Made by a program: the position numbers and the translations under genes. A stretch of DNA of 64,000 nt from Warburgia ugandensis. Its lineage: Eukaryota; Streptophyta; Magnoliopsida; Canellales; Canellaceae. The first letter of the stretch is position 1. Every line of letters begins with the position of its first letter. The notes under the pieces were generated by a model. It did no database searches, was not told where the DNA came from, and saw only the letters and a list, made by a program, of their open reading frames with translations. This document shows, piece after piece, positions 47,531 to 59,527 of this stretch. The stretch is from the NCBI GenBank assembly GCA_035236585.1, contig CP141126.1:65821414-65885413 (forward strand), written 5' to 3'.

Positions 47531-47865
47531 CGTAACATAATGATATGCATAAGATGCTTCATTGAATCCAACTCATGGATATCTAGTATGGCATGGTCGA
47601 CCAACCTCATATCATGCCATATGCAATGCAAATAAGTCCACGAAACCATAGGGTCCAACTATGCCCACGACCTCGCCATTGTGTGGTCCCCGGGTACCTG
47701 AGGACACTCGGTCATAGCCTCAACGGGGCCTATGACACGTATTTGTCATAAATCATGCAATTTATATAATCGGTTGCAAAAAGTGCATGCAATGCATAAA
47801 ATTTGCTCATGCTAGTATTGCATTCAAAGTCATAACCCTGCCTAGAAGCCTTGTCAGCTCTCTCT

Positions 47866-47921
47866 GGCCCGCCCTCATCGGCCCGCCCTCGTCGGCCCGC
47901 CCTCATCAGCTCGCCCTCATC
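47866..47921. repeat. 14-bp GC-rich minisatellite
   Basis: Four head-to-tail units of GGCCCGCCCTCATC, with one changed base in the second unit and two in the fourth, inside the family A solo LTR. The two other family A LTRs lack it. Confidence 0.92.
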
Positions 47922-49155
47922 GTTCAAGGCTACACTTATCATGCAATCTATGCATGTAGCACATGTCTTGGCAATACATGCACAATGTATTTTTCAAAAC
48001 TTGTCCTCTTTGGGTCCCTCACAACTGCCTGGCCCTCTCAACTACCTATCCAGGGTCTTTTGGGTACTCCAGCATATTTTGGTAACCCTCAAGGACATGC
48101 AATTTTGCAAGAACTCAATGCTCACAAATCATGCAATATATGCAATTATTTGTGAAACATGTCTATGCATAAAGTATTTAATCATATACATGCTGAATTC
48201 ATTTATATGCTAACACAAGCCATAACATAAGTCATGCTAAACATGCATTCGAAACAATCATGGCTCTTTTTAAAAGTCTAGTAGCGATAGAGTACCTACC
48301 TGGCTAGGTCGTGCTAACCCCTTTGTCCTCGTACGCTCCTAAACATGGTTTGGGGAATCAAGGTTAGTTTGGCCTATCTTTTATAGGTTTTAGAGTAGTT
48401 GGTCTTACTACTTAGGCATTAAGGGTTCATTCCCATGCCAATGTGTGTCCTAAGGTCCTAATTGGGCCTTAGTATTATCAGTTTTCCAAAGGTCTAGTGG
48501 CCACGCACCACCATCCTATTCTAAGGTTCGTGCCCACCTTATATTGGGCCTTGATTAGGGATTTTATAGTTTGGATGTGTCCACGTCATCGACACGGACA
48601 CAAGACCTTTCGCGGCACCTCAATCAGAGCTCTAGATCTCAAGTTATAAGCTTTTTAGTATCACATGTACATAAAGGCCTTTAAGAGGTGGAATCCCAGA
48701 ACACTAACGCGTTGCGTGTCAACGGAATGCGCCCCAGCAGGCGCGTCTGCAGACGCACTAGATTACTGCTCATATTTTTCATTTGCGGGTGCGTCCCCGG
48801 ACGCACCCGTTGGTTTCTCTTGAATGCGGACGACATGTTTCGTCCAGTGGGGAGTGTTTTGTTCGTTGGGGGACCGGGGCGTCCTAAGGACGCCTTGGTT
48901 CAACCCTGTCGAACCAGTGCATCCCAGGGATCGTCCCTGGGTCCTTTGTGGCTCTCCAAGGACCGTTTTTGCATGAATTTTCATGCAAAAACGTAGGGAA
49001 ACTTAGCCTAGGACTAATGGGAAGACAGGTTTGGAGGGATCCTGGGCATACCTGGCTCGTTGCTGGGTTTTTCTCCATGTTTCTCCTCTTGGTTGCTTCT
49101 CCAAAATGTGTTTTTCTCAATCTTTTGGGCTGCCATTAGAGGTGCCCAAGAGCTC

Positions 49156-49163
49156 TATTTATA
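49156..49163 (-). promoter_or_regulatory. TATA box of the family A solo LTR
   Basis: TATAAATA on the minus strand, in the same GAGCTCTATAAATAGAGCT-like context as at 8805. Confidence 0.7.
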
Positions 49164-51827
49164 GAGCTATAAGATGGTTCTGGAGGGGGCTCTCACCGCC
49201 CTTGAATGGCGGTGGAGAAACCTCCAGAATGGTGGTGATTTCTCCTCCAATCACCGCTATTCTAGATCTCTCTAGGAGGTTGAAGTAGAGGGGTGCCCGT
49301 ATCAAAACGGGCCCCTGTGTTTTGCAGGCTAAATCCGTTTTTTAGTAAAAATTACATTTTTGCCCCTGAACTTCAAAGGGCCATAACTTGCTCATTTTAA
49401 CTCCATTTTGGGTGATTTTGGTCTTGTTGGATTCCTTTTCCCAATACGCACCTAATGGTGCCATTTTCAGGACCAAATTTCTGGGTTTAGTTAGGGTGAA
49501 TAGTGAAATGACCAAAATACCCTTATTTCCAAAAAGTGAACTTTTCATTGCTAGCTTGAGATTTTAATATTACAAAATTGGAGTCATTACACATAATATA
49601 TATATATATATATATGAATATCTCATCATAATCATAACATCCTCACTTGTTAGGTGATTGCCCACCAAGGATGTATTGTAACATCCTAGACTCATACATC
49701 GCATGCGATGTAAAGGTACTCATGTACCATAAATGTCTTTTTATCACAATAATAGCTATGATATTTTTAAGAATAGATCATGTGTATCCTTTAATATCAT
49801 TCAGTAGGCTTTAATTATAAGCATGTCATTCATGTAGCATTTCAAATCACAAATTTTCATCATTCAAGTAAACATTTTTCATCATCATATATCATATGAA
49901 ATGCACAATCTAAATGACATAATATCTATCATAAGAATAAGATCATGTTTAAAAACATGCATCTTACTATTAAGACATGCTTTCTTAATTCTCCACCTAC
50001 CTCGTGTAGTGAGTTCATCCATTGCCCACTAGCTGATCGATGACGCTTGCAAAGCCTCACAGATCCATATTGATCTAGTACTTGTTCTTGACCTAAATTC
50101 ACCAAATCAAGTAATCAATCAATAATCCTAAGGGAATAATCCTTTTTAACAACTTTTATGGTATGGACCATAGAATTTGATCCTATTCCATACCTAAATT
50201 CCTCGATTGATCTCAGCCATGGCTCTAGGTTAGTGAGATCATCACTAGTAGGTTTCTAATCTTAATATCTTATAGGATTTGTGATTTACATGTCCTAAGG
50301 GTCATGATAGACTATTTGAATAGGAAAAGTGAAGCCAAATCATCACTGATCAAATGACCTGACCTCTGATCACAGGTCTGATAATTTCACTGGTTGGATC
50401 TTCCTGGATTGATATTTGGGAAGATGGCTTTAGGTTCCTTACATCTCAAGGATCACGAGGGTACTCTCAGTTTTCAGAAACTCCTCCTAGATTACTCAGA
50501 ATCCAAGTTTGATAGTCAAGGATTAAACTGGGTCCTATCCAATAGGTCATTAAGAACATTAGATCACTATTGGATGGCCATAGATCTACCCGATCATGGC
50601 CGTACAGTATTGTTGCTTTAGGATCTACATCAAATAAACCTTGTTCAATGAATTTTTTGAGGAGTTTTGTCTATGATGTCAAGAGGAATGCAATGAGTGG
50701 CTTGAATCACCAATTTGAGTCATTTTCACCTCTGCGCACATTGTTCCCTAGGACTGTTCACCATCGCTGGGGTTCTATCACCGGTGAAAAAAATGGAAGG
50801 TGGGGAACAGAGATGGAAATGGGGTACTGGTGGTGGAGGTGGCCGGATTATGTACTACCTATTCTAGGTCACCAGAAAACGTAGGGGAAATGAAGAACAA
50901 GGGGAACAATCCAATGGGTCTGAGCATGACTGCCTTTCTAGGCCTTGTTGTGGGGGTGTAAGAACATGACAAAGGGGGTTTCCCATGTGGATTTGGGCAT
51001 GCCAACCTACCTAAGGCCTAACCGTGCTAGAGCCTAGAAGAAAAACAAAGAGAGTAGTAACTAGGCTCACCAGCGACAGAGGGGGAAACGGGTGGATCCG
51101 GGCACACTAGACTACCCAAGGGCCTGGCTATGCCATATCGTGGGGAAGAATAGAGGGAAATCACTGAAAAACAGAGATCTACTTTAGATCTACCCAAGGA
51201 AGAGGAGAAGCAAAGGGAAATTATTGCTAGGGGCTTTCCCGGAGTCCCCATTGTTGCCGATGAGGAAAACCGGATTTGGGTTCCCATGCCTACCGAAGAA
51301 AGAGGAGAAAATGGGGATTAGAGAGGGGATGATATGGGTATGCCAGTTGGCTAGCCTCAAGGACTAGCCATGGAGAAGAACAAAGAAAAAAGGGAAAATG
51401 TCAACATCGGTAAGTCTGCCCGTGAAAGAGGGTTGCACATCGGTGAAAAGACTCGATCTAGATTATCTGTTGTTGCTGGAAAACACAGATCCACTATGGA
51501 TCTGCTCAGAGTAGATGGAGATCTAGGGTTTAAGGTTTGTTAGAAAGATGCTGGAGAAGGGTTTCATAATGAAGAGGGTTTGAATGGAGGCAGCTCGCCA
51601 AAGAAGGAGATTTGGTCGGAGGAGGTGGATGCTGTTGATGAGGTCCAAGCAAGGGGGGCGGATGCTATAGAAACCCGATTTGGTTTCTTTTCATTGCCAA
51701 AAAATGCCCAACATAGAAGGGCTGTGCTGGAGCTAGAGAGAGGGAGAGGAGTCATCAGAGAAGACCCAGTCTGGGTTTCTCCTTATCACCGGAAAAAGGT
51801 CTGGGAAGGAAGTGGGGAGATTAGAGA

Positions 51828-51830
<3 letters not shown>

Positions 51831-51862
<32 letters not shown>
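51831..51862. repeat. GA microsatellite
   Basis: Sixteen GA units inside the family B solo LTR at 45608-52265. Confidence 0.95.
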
Positions 51863-51864
<2 letters not shown>

Positions 51865-52806
51865 CAGACTTGACATGTCGTCCGGTTTCTAGTGTGATGG
51901 GGGGTGCCACTATCAATTTGGCCCCCTTCTGTTATGTTGTGTTTTTTTTCTTTTAATTACTGTATTGCCCCTAACTTCAAAGGCCCATAACTTCTTCATC
52001 TTGACTCTATTTTTAGCATTATTTGGCTCATTGGATTCCATTTTTTGAGTAATATCTAATGGTTTTAGTATTAGGTCCAAATTATAAATCTATAAAAAGA
52101 TATACCCCTTGAAAACTCATAACTTGATCATGGAATAGTAAAATTTTGGGGAGAAATTCATCTGAACTCCAATTTCTTTCGGTCAAAAATTCTAATTATA
52201 TTCCAAAATTCCAATTTCACATAATAACGCCTTGAATAGTATTTTCAAAATTTAGGGTTGTTACAGTTGAGGCATTGCTTTGTTTGCAATGCTTTAGATA
52301 TAGAGAATTGCTACAGTTTGACACGCTGATAGAGTAGACAAAAGTGATGATAGTTTCTAGTGGAGTATTGAGAACATTTCAAAGATGACAAGGTTTGTTC
52401 AGGATGTCACCTTGGGTTTCGTTTATGGACTATAATTTATTATAAATTATAATGTGACTTAGATGTGAGAATATGAATTCATGTTGAATGTGATGGCTGT
52501 ATGGACAGACCTTGGGTATTTTGTAATAACTTGATTTTCTTATCCACTATTAGAGTATATATTTGTATCAAAAATAGTATTTCATTCGGATGGATGGGTA
52601 TGGAGAGTGAGTCTCCTATATGTTGTCTTATATTATGTTTATCATGCTATTTCGTATTGCACGTGTCATGTGCAATGGTCCAAAATGCAGAAGAGACTCT
52701 ATCAAATTTTTAGTAGAAATGAAATTTCATTTCACTGTTAAATATGTGGTTTTGTGGTTGTATGACTCCCAGATTTTGAAAAACATGTTTTTATTGGAGC
52801 TTTGTT

Positions 52807-55800
52807 TGTAACACCCCTAACTTTTGTAAGGAGATTGAATAAATAATGAAATTGAAAATTTCAAGGAAAATCAAGCTGAATATTAGGGTTATTAAAAATG
52901 CAATTATCATAGAAGTAGAATATAGATATAATACATATATAATTGAGAACATACTCGACAAACCATTCAAAATGACTGTAAGCACGACAAATTCTAAGTT
53001 TGGATGAAAAATCCTTATTTTTTCTCAATTTTTATGAATAAAAGGGTAAAATGGTGGTTTTACTCATAATTGATACCTAAGACATAAAAATTTGGAATGT
53101 ACTCGAAAACACGATTCCAACACCACTAAGTACGCTCCATTCCAAGTTCATGGGAATAAACCCTATTTTTCTCCATTTTTTCAATTAAAAGGGCAAAATG
53201 GTCCTCTTACATAGGAATCCAGCGGCCAAAAAATATGTAATCATGAGTCAAACCACTACCACCTACTAGTGGAGAAGGAGGTGGTAGTGGGAATCCAATG
53301 ACCATTTTATAATACAAAAGAATTGAACATGATAATTATATGTAATCATGGAAAATTCCAAAAATCCTTATAAAAAGCCCATAAAATTTCAAAAAATATT
53401 CCTAATGTTCTTCACGAGGTCCCCTACCATGCCCTAGATGGATGAAACTTCTGAACCATTGGATGGTTTCTTGTGGCCCAAAATCCTTAGGAGATGAAAT
53501 CTCGGCCTTTGACTGTCAAGGATGGAGGAGATCCAGCAATGGGAGATCCGATGGTCCAGATCTGGACCGTCTTGACCATAATCGGTTACCTTCATCCAAC
53601 CACTTATAATAGATGATAATGGGTGTGGGCCGCTGGTTGTCCCCACACCCATAAGCCTAGATTAGATCTGGGCCATCCAATTTTTGAACTAGAAGCTCAT
53701 TTCTACAATTAAGAAGTCAATTTAGCTATGATTTTAGATTTGAAAGTGTCTATAGATACCTTGTCACTTGTAAAAGTTACTGAAATCATAAGATTTATGT
53801 TTTTAATTGTATTTACTTGTGATAATTAGTAAAATTCGTGCCAATGGTATTGGATCATGATCAAGATGACTTTAAAATAAAAATCTGAATCAATAGATGG
53901 GTTTAGGAGGTCTCAAAAACCTATGGATTATGATCACAGTAAAATGTCTATATATCTAGGTGAAGAAATTAAACAAAAATAGTAAGCTCCAATACCAGCC
54001 CTTAAAATAAGCTGAAATCTAAAAATCCAAATTTTGATATCAATTTAACTCCAAATTGAGATCGAAAAGTTGGGTTGGATTCCTCTTGTTGAGGAGAACC
54101 CAAAGAACCAACAAAATGATAAATTCAAGTCATGAAAATTTTTGTATTTAAGTAGATAAGGTTACTAACATCCTTGATCTACAAGAGTTGGGATGATCAG
54201 ACCATTCAAACCATTTTGGATGATGATATAATAATATACTAACTTAAATAAATGGGTTAGATGCAATTGAATTGGCAGCCATTACGAGATCTAGCCTCAA
54301 AAGTAGTAAAATCCATAAAAATGAATGGAAATCTCCTTGATCAATTTGATTAAGGAGGATTGGACAGTATGGATGTAATTGGATAATGATATAAAGTTAA
54401 TACCATATGGATTGATGGACTTGATGATGATAATTTGGTATAGATTAAGATCTATGCCCTTAATGTTGGAAAAAATGACTTAAGATCTTCTTGATTGGTT
54501 GGATCAAGAAGGATCAGATCATTTGATGAGATGAATCAATGTTCTAGTGATAAAATCACATTAAGAAAATGTATTAGATCCAAAGGAAAATGAAAGATCA
54601 AGATTTAAACCCTAAAAGAGATGAAAAATGAATAGAAATCAACTATGACAGTTGGATCATGATGAATAGTTATGGCATGCTAAATTTTCATTTGAATTAT
54701 TGAATGTTATTTTAATTCCATATTTATTGCTTAGTATATTTAATTTTTAGATTTATTTATTTATTTATGCTTTAATGCTTATGTTATGAAAATTACATTG
54801 AAAATGAAAATTAGAGTTGAAGGACAATTACGTGGAATGAATGACATGGACTTAATGATAGTAACGGCCATAATTACTAGGATAATATAAGGAATATCAT
54901 TTCCTTGACCCAAATTAGGAGAATAATGAAACTCCATGAATGACATTGTAAATCTTCATGGATTTAATTAAAACCAATTAGAAAGAGTACTTAGGGTTAA
55001 AATGCTCATAGGAACCTTATGAAAGGTTGATCTAAGGTCACTCTAGTGAATGATGAATATGGTGGTTAAGGGGGTTCTCTAATAGAGCCTCGCTCTTCCC
55101 CTACCTTCCATTGATGTTTGTGAGGTCTAAACGCCTCCTAACACGAGGATTGAAGTAACCACTTTGTGTTCAACCGTTCAGCTAGTAAGCCTTAGCCAAT
55201 TTGATATAAGAAGAGCTCTAGACTTAGGATGGAATAAGCTATCCTCAACTAGTAAAACATTAACTGGTTGAGTAATAATAATAAGAGCATAAAAGGTTAG
55301 TAAATTATCTAATTGTAATAAAAAATTGTAAGTAAGAAAAGGATGATGAAACAAGATCCATAGGATCTTGAATGATCAAAAACAATAAGAATACTAATGT
55401 TATATTTTATTCAAGGAAAATTAGGGCATCCCTTATAGGAATACATGAAGAAAGAATACTTGTATAGAGGAGTAACTTTATATGTATGGTTTGACAGATG
55501 TATAAATCAAGACCATGATACCACTTTTAGGTAGGTGGATTTACAAGAATATATTAAGGATTAATGTGTATACATACATGATATGATGTCTAGAATTATA
55601 GACCTTCATGATATAAGTATACTTGGTACCTCAGCATAATAATGATCCAATCACATGATCCAACTAAGTGATCCAACTCCATGATCCAATTCAACTGATC
55701 CAATCAAATGATCTAATCAAATGAGATGTGTAGACTAAGGAAACCTTAAGAATAGGGCAAAGAAAATATTCCAGCCTTAGTTAAACAGACACATCATCTG

Positions 55801-56822
55801 ATATGTACAATGTATTTTACATGCAAGCATGGTGGCTTGTAATTTTGTTTTACACAGCCCTAGGACTAGGGATGCTATGATAGGGACGTTATGAGGGTTT
55901 GGCTACCTGCTTCTTGAAATTTATATAATGGATACCATGCCCAAAGAGAGGCTAAATGTCAGGTGGGGCAATCATGGGAAGGTCACCACAGTGATAGCCA
56001 TGGTCCCCCCCATGCGAACATGGATTTTGTTATTTCTACAGTTGGTATCATTGGATTATTATGTAGTTATATAGGTGCGCTGTACAAATTTAGACTGCGA
56101 CATAATAGTCCTTGAGTATTTTGCATTACGATGCACATATGATAGGCATGTCATGCCGTGGCATAATGAGATGCCACTACATGAGTTCCTGGAAAGAAAA
56201 TCCCTGTTTGATAATTGGCTAAATATTGATCTCCTAAGTGGAAGTATAGACAGGGGAAGGAGCAAGTTTTGAGCAATTTTCACTATTTTAACAAATTTAT
56301 CCTATACTACATATATACTCTTTGTTGAGATAACTCATGAGTAGATAACGATGATGGAATAATGACTAAGGTATGTATTCTTATATTAGTGAAGTAGTAT
56401 ATTTTTGTATCCCAAGCTTAGCTTGCTGAGATATTGTAAATATTTGAATGTTTTCAATATCTTAGATACAGGGAAGGAGACTTAAGGAAGTAAAGCTTGA
56501 AGACTCAATAGAGTATTTCCCTTGAAGATTGTGTAATTTAGTTATGTACTTTGTAATTTGGATTGTATTTGGACAATGGATTGTAATTATAATACAGGGT
56601 CTATTTAAGAGTGAACTACTGGATGATTCCTGGTATTCAATAAAATTTTATACAAAATGTCTATATGTATTATGTACCTTGAGGTGAGACTTGGGTTTTG
56701 TTACAAATGAATTTAAAAGAAAAAAATTTCTGTTGCATTGTTTGTGAATTTTTTTTACCATTAGGGACCCTGCCTTTGAAAAATGTATTACAAAATGTGT
56801 TACAAAAACCCAGGTTATCACA
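52807..56822 (+). repeat. Family D 5' LTR (4016 bp)
   Basis: It starts TGTAACACCCC and ends CCAGGTTATCACA, followed by the primer site. It shares with family B the LTR module GGATACCATGCCC (55930) and the hairpin (56426-56465). A block at about 55103-55190 resembles the leader of the minus-strand Athila/Tat-like element. No genes; small ORFs are chance frames. Confidence 0.85.
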
Positions 56823-56824
56823 GT

Positions 56825-56837
56825 TGGTATCAAAGCC
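56825..56837 (+). promoter_or_regulatory. Primer-binding site of family D (initiator Met tRNA)
   Basis: TGGTATCAAAGCC has one change from the usual TGGTATCAGAGC, two bases after the LTR end. Confidence 0.85.
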
Positions 56838-56947
56838 ATTCATCTAGTTACTCATAGCCCCAATATGTCCAAAGGAATAATTGAAATTAGGATATATTAG
56901 AAATGGGTTAAGTAGAATACTTATATAGAAATCTGGGGTTTGAGCAA

Positions 56948-57976
56948 ATGCCACCTAAAAGGGCAACTAAGCAAATGGCTAGAAGTGAACCCGAGGTGAT
57001 GACTAGGGTATTATGGAATCTTCTTCCTTAGCTTATACAACCTCAGGCTACTCCAGTTGAAGCACCAAGTATTCAGGCCCAGGATCAACCAGACATAGGA
57101 CCAAGTACTCCTATACCTAGATAGGATACTCCAACTCTAGTACAAGATAATTCTTCACTTGTACCCAGTGGAGTGTTGGAAACCTCTCAATTGACATCTG
57201 AAAAGATAGACAAGATCGTGGAAAGGTTCCAAAAGATGGTTATTAGCTACAATAGCATGGGTGATGCCGAGAAAGTTGAAGAATAAATCTATGAAGTAGA
57301 GAAGACCTTCAGTGTATTGAGGACTCCGGTGAATCTGAAGGTCAAGTTGGCCACATATATATTGAAGCAAGAAGCAGCTTTCTGGTGGAGATCAGCACAA
57401 AGGAATTTCTTCTCCAATCCTGAAGAAATTTCATGGGAGAATTTTAAGGAAATTTTTAATGAAAAATATTTTCCAGTCCATGTGCAAGTCCGAAAGGAGT
57501 TCTTAGATCTACGACAAGGAAACCTTTCAATTGCTGATTATGAAAATAAGTTCATTCAACTGAAGAGATATGCAAGCCATATATGTGACACTGAAAGGCA
57601 TACGGCGGATCATTTTATGGAAGGATTACACCTAGGGCTAAGAACAATGGTGCTAGGAACCAAACCTATAACTATGACAGAGTGAATCGAGATGGCTTCT
57701 ACATTTGAAGGAGACTATAAGAGAAACCAATTCACCAAACTTGGATGAAGGGACAATTATCATCAAAAACCCTTCAAGAAGGGCAAGACACCACCAAACA
57801 ACTTCAGGCCTTTTAGCCATCAGGGAAATCAGGCTAAACGAAAACCATGCCCCAAATGCAGAGCATATCATTTAGGCCATGTGTGTCCCTACTCGGTGCC
57901 ACAACCACCGTGACCTACTATAAAATGTTACAAATGCGGCAAGTTAGGGCATTTTTCTAATAACTACAACAACCCC
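56948..57976 (+). pseudogene. Family D gag
   Basis: Translation from the ATG at 56948 (MPPKRATKQMA) has stops near 57030, 57122 and 57283. The capsid part is open at 57317-57685: TYILKQEAAFWWRSAQRNFF, WENFKEIFNEKYFP, RQGNLSIADYENKF. A stop at about 57683 and another near 57747 follow. The zinc knuckle [14 protein letters not shown] (about 57928-57969) keeps Cys, Cys and His but has Tyr in place of the last Cys, so RNA binding would probably be impaired even if expressed. It is homologous to family A gag (3963-4950) but clearly diverged. Confidence 0.87.
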
Positions 57977-59266
57977 TTGGCAATTAAGGGTGCAAAACCT
58001 GAGAATGTACTGTGTCATCAAGGAAGGGTGTTTGCCATTACTGACAGAGAGGCTGGTACATCTAATGCAGTTATTAAAGGTACATTGCTAGTATCTAATC
58101 ACTATGCCAAATTACTGTTTGATTCTGGATCTACCCATTCCTTCATATCATGTGTATTTTCATTTAGTATGCAATTGATAGTGGAGAAATTGGGATTCTA
58201 TCTGGATGTGATGACACCAATGGGAAAAACAGTTAGATTACACGAATATCTTCAAGATGTACCTGTTGAAGTACAGGGGAAAAGAATGGGTATAGACCTC
58301 ATTTTACTAAACATGGTAGATCTTGGCATAATACTGGGTATGGATTGGCTAGCAAAATATTGGGTAATTATGGACTGCCATAAAAAGAAAATCACTTTTA
58401 ACACACTAGGAGAAGAAATGCTATTATTGCATGGAAGACCAAATGGCTTAGACAAATCTGTCATATCAGCTATGAAGGCTTCTAAATATGTATCTAAGGG
58501 ATGTCAGGCATTTTTAACAACTGTAGTTGCTTTGAATGTTGAACAGCCCAAGATAGAAGAAATCGATATAGTCAAGGAATTCCAAGATGTGTTTCCTGAA
58601 GAACTCCCAGGTTTACAACCCCATAGGGAAATTGAGTTTACCCTCGAAGTAATTCCTGGTACAACTCCAATTTCTAAAGAACCCTATAGGATGGCCTCAA
58701 TTGAGTTAAGGGAATTGAAGAATCAACTACAGGAATTGTTGGACAAATGGTTTATCCAACCAAGTAGTTCACCATGGGGAGCACCAGTGATATTTGTGAA
58801 AAAGAAAGATGGGTCTATGAGGTTATGTATTGATTATCGGATGCTGAACAATGTGACCATAAAAAATAGATATCCTCTACCTCACATTGATGATCTCTTT
58901 GATCAACTCCAATCTACTAAGGTCTTTTCCAAAATTGACCTTAAATCAAGATATCATCAATTGCGTATCAAAGGTGAAGACATACCCAAAACCACATTCA
59001 GAACCCAGTACGAACATTATGAATTTTTGGTGATGGCTTTTGGATTAACCAATGCTCCTGCTGTATTTATGGACTTGAAAAATAGAATTTTCAAGGAATT
59101 TCTGGATAAATTTCTAATCGTATTCATTGACGATATACTGATTTATTCTATTAGTATATGGGAACATCGGAAACATTTACAGATTGTATTAAACACACTT
59201 AGAAGACACAAACTATTTGGAAATTTTAATAAGTGTGAATTTTGGTTGGAAAAGTCAACTTTCTAG
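57977..59266 (+). pseudogene. Family D protease and reverse transcriptase
   Basis: A 429-codon open stretch, the longest intact coding piece of this element. Retropepsin: [13 protein letters not shown] with the active Asp at residue 49, and [10 protein letters not shown] around 116-124. [49 protein letters not shown] (about 265-284), [11 protein letters not shown] (Asp321; R replaces the usual G of SGYHQ) and the FIDD catalytic box (383-386). A frameshift at LEKSTF (59266) ends it just before GHVIS. The Met at 57977 is only the first Met after an upstream stop; the natural protein would be a gag-pol fusion. Confidence 0.9.
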
Positions 59267-59527
59267 GGCATGTAATTTTCCAGAATAGAGTAGAGGTGGA
59301 CCTAATCAAGGTGGAAGCAGTAATGAATTGGGAACAACTAAAGATAATAACTGAAATATGAAGTTTCTTGGGAGCTAGATATTATCATAGATTTATTCAA
59401 GGATTTTCTCATATAGCTCTTCCTTTGACTTCTTTGACTAGGAAAGGAGTACAATTTACTTAGACTAATGAATGTGAAAATAGTTTCCAAGAGTTAAGGA
59501 GGAGATTAACTGTAGCACTAGTATTGA
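59267..59527 (+). pseudogene. Family D RT thumb and start of RNase H, cut off
   Basis: In the shifted frame: GHVISQNRVEVDL, AVMNWEQLK, SFLGARYYHRFIQGFS, LPLTSLTRKGVQFT, then NSFQELRRRLTVALVLTL, with stops near 59350 and 59460. Coding sequence ends at VLTL (59528), where LTR sequence starts through a CCCTA shared by both sides. The RNase H catalytic residues are absent. Confidence 0.85.

Larger units (their letters stand above)
46962..49591 (-). mobile_element. Solo LTR of family A (minus strand)
   Basis: A 2630-bp reverse complement of the LTRs at 1429-3821 and 8380-11098, bounded by TGTGACGACCCGGG and GAGTCATTACA, with a perfect target duplication CATAA (46957-46961 and 49592-49596). The interrupted host sequence CATAATATATATA... 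is intact at about 16743 in the other family B copy. It has the TATA box (minus strand 49156-49163), a perfect CpG-rich palindrome (48786-48809), the hairpin (47317-47335) and a private 14-bp minisatellite (47866-47921). Confidence 0.95.
45608..52265 (-). mobile_element. Solo LTR of family B, carrying a nested family A solo LTR
   Basis: It begins TGTGACACCC and ends GGTTGTTACA like 15351-19493 and aligns with it along its length, apart from the nested insertion 46962-49591. The flanking pentamers are GCTAA (45603-45607) and GTTGA (52266-52270); each is one transition from GCTGA, the sequence expected from the family C hairpin region (GCTTGCTGAG), so this is most likely a decayed target duplication. 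No internal region remains. Confidence 0.88.
44017..52806 (+). repeat. Family C 3' LTR, interrupted by a family B solo LTR
   Basis: It starts TGTAACAAACC after the polypurine tract. Up to 45607 it is U3/R (poly-C 44080-44092; AAGCATAGCTTGCT at 45590). The solo LTR 45608-52265 follows, then the rest at 52266-52806, which aligns with the minus copy at about 35870-36400. About 100 bases at the very end, present in the minus copy, are missing where family D begins. Confidence 0.75.

Noticed and set aside
48688..49288. Cluster of overlapping plus and minus frames in a GC-rich stretch
   Set aside because: This is the U3/R part of the family A solo LTR; the equivalent frames in the other LTRs are broken differently.
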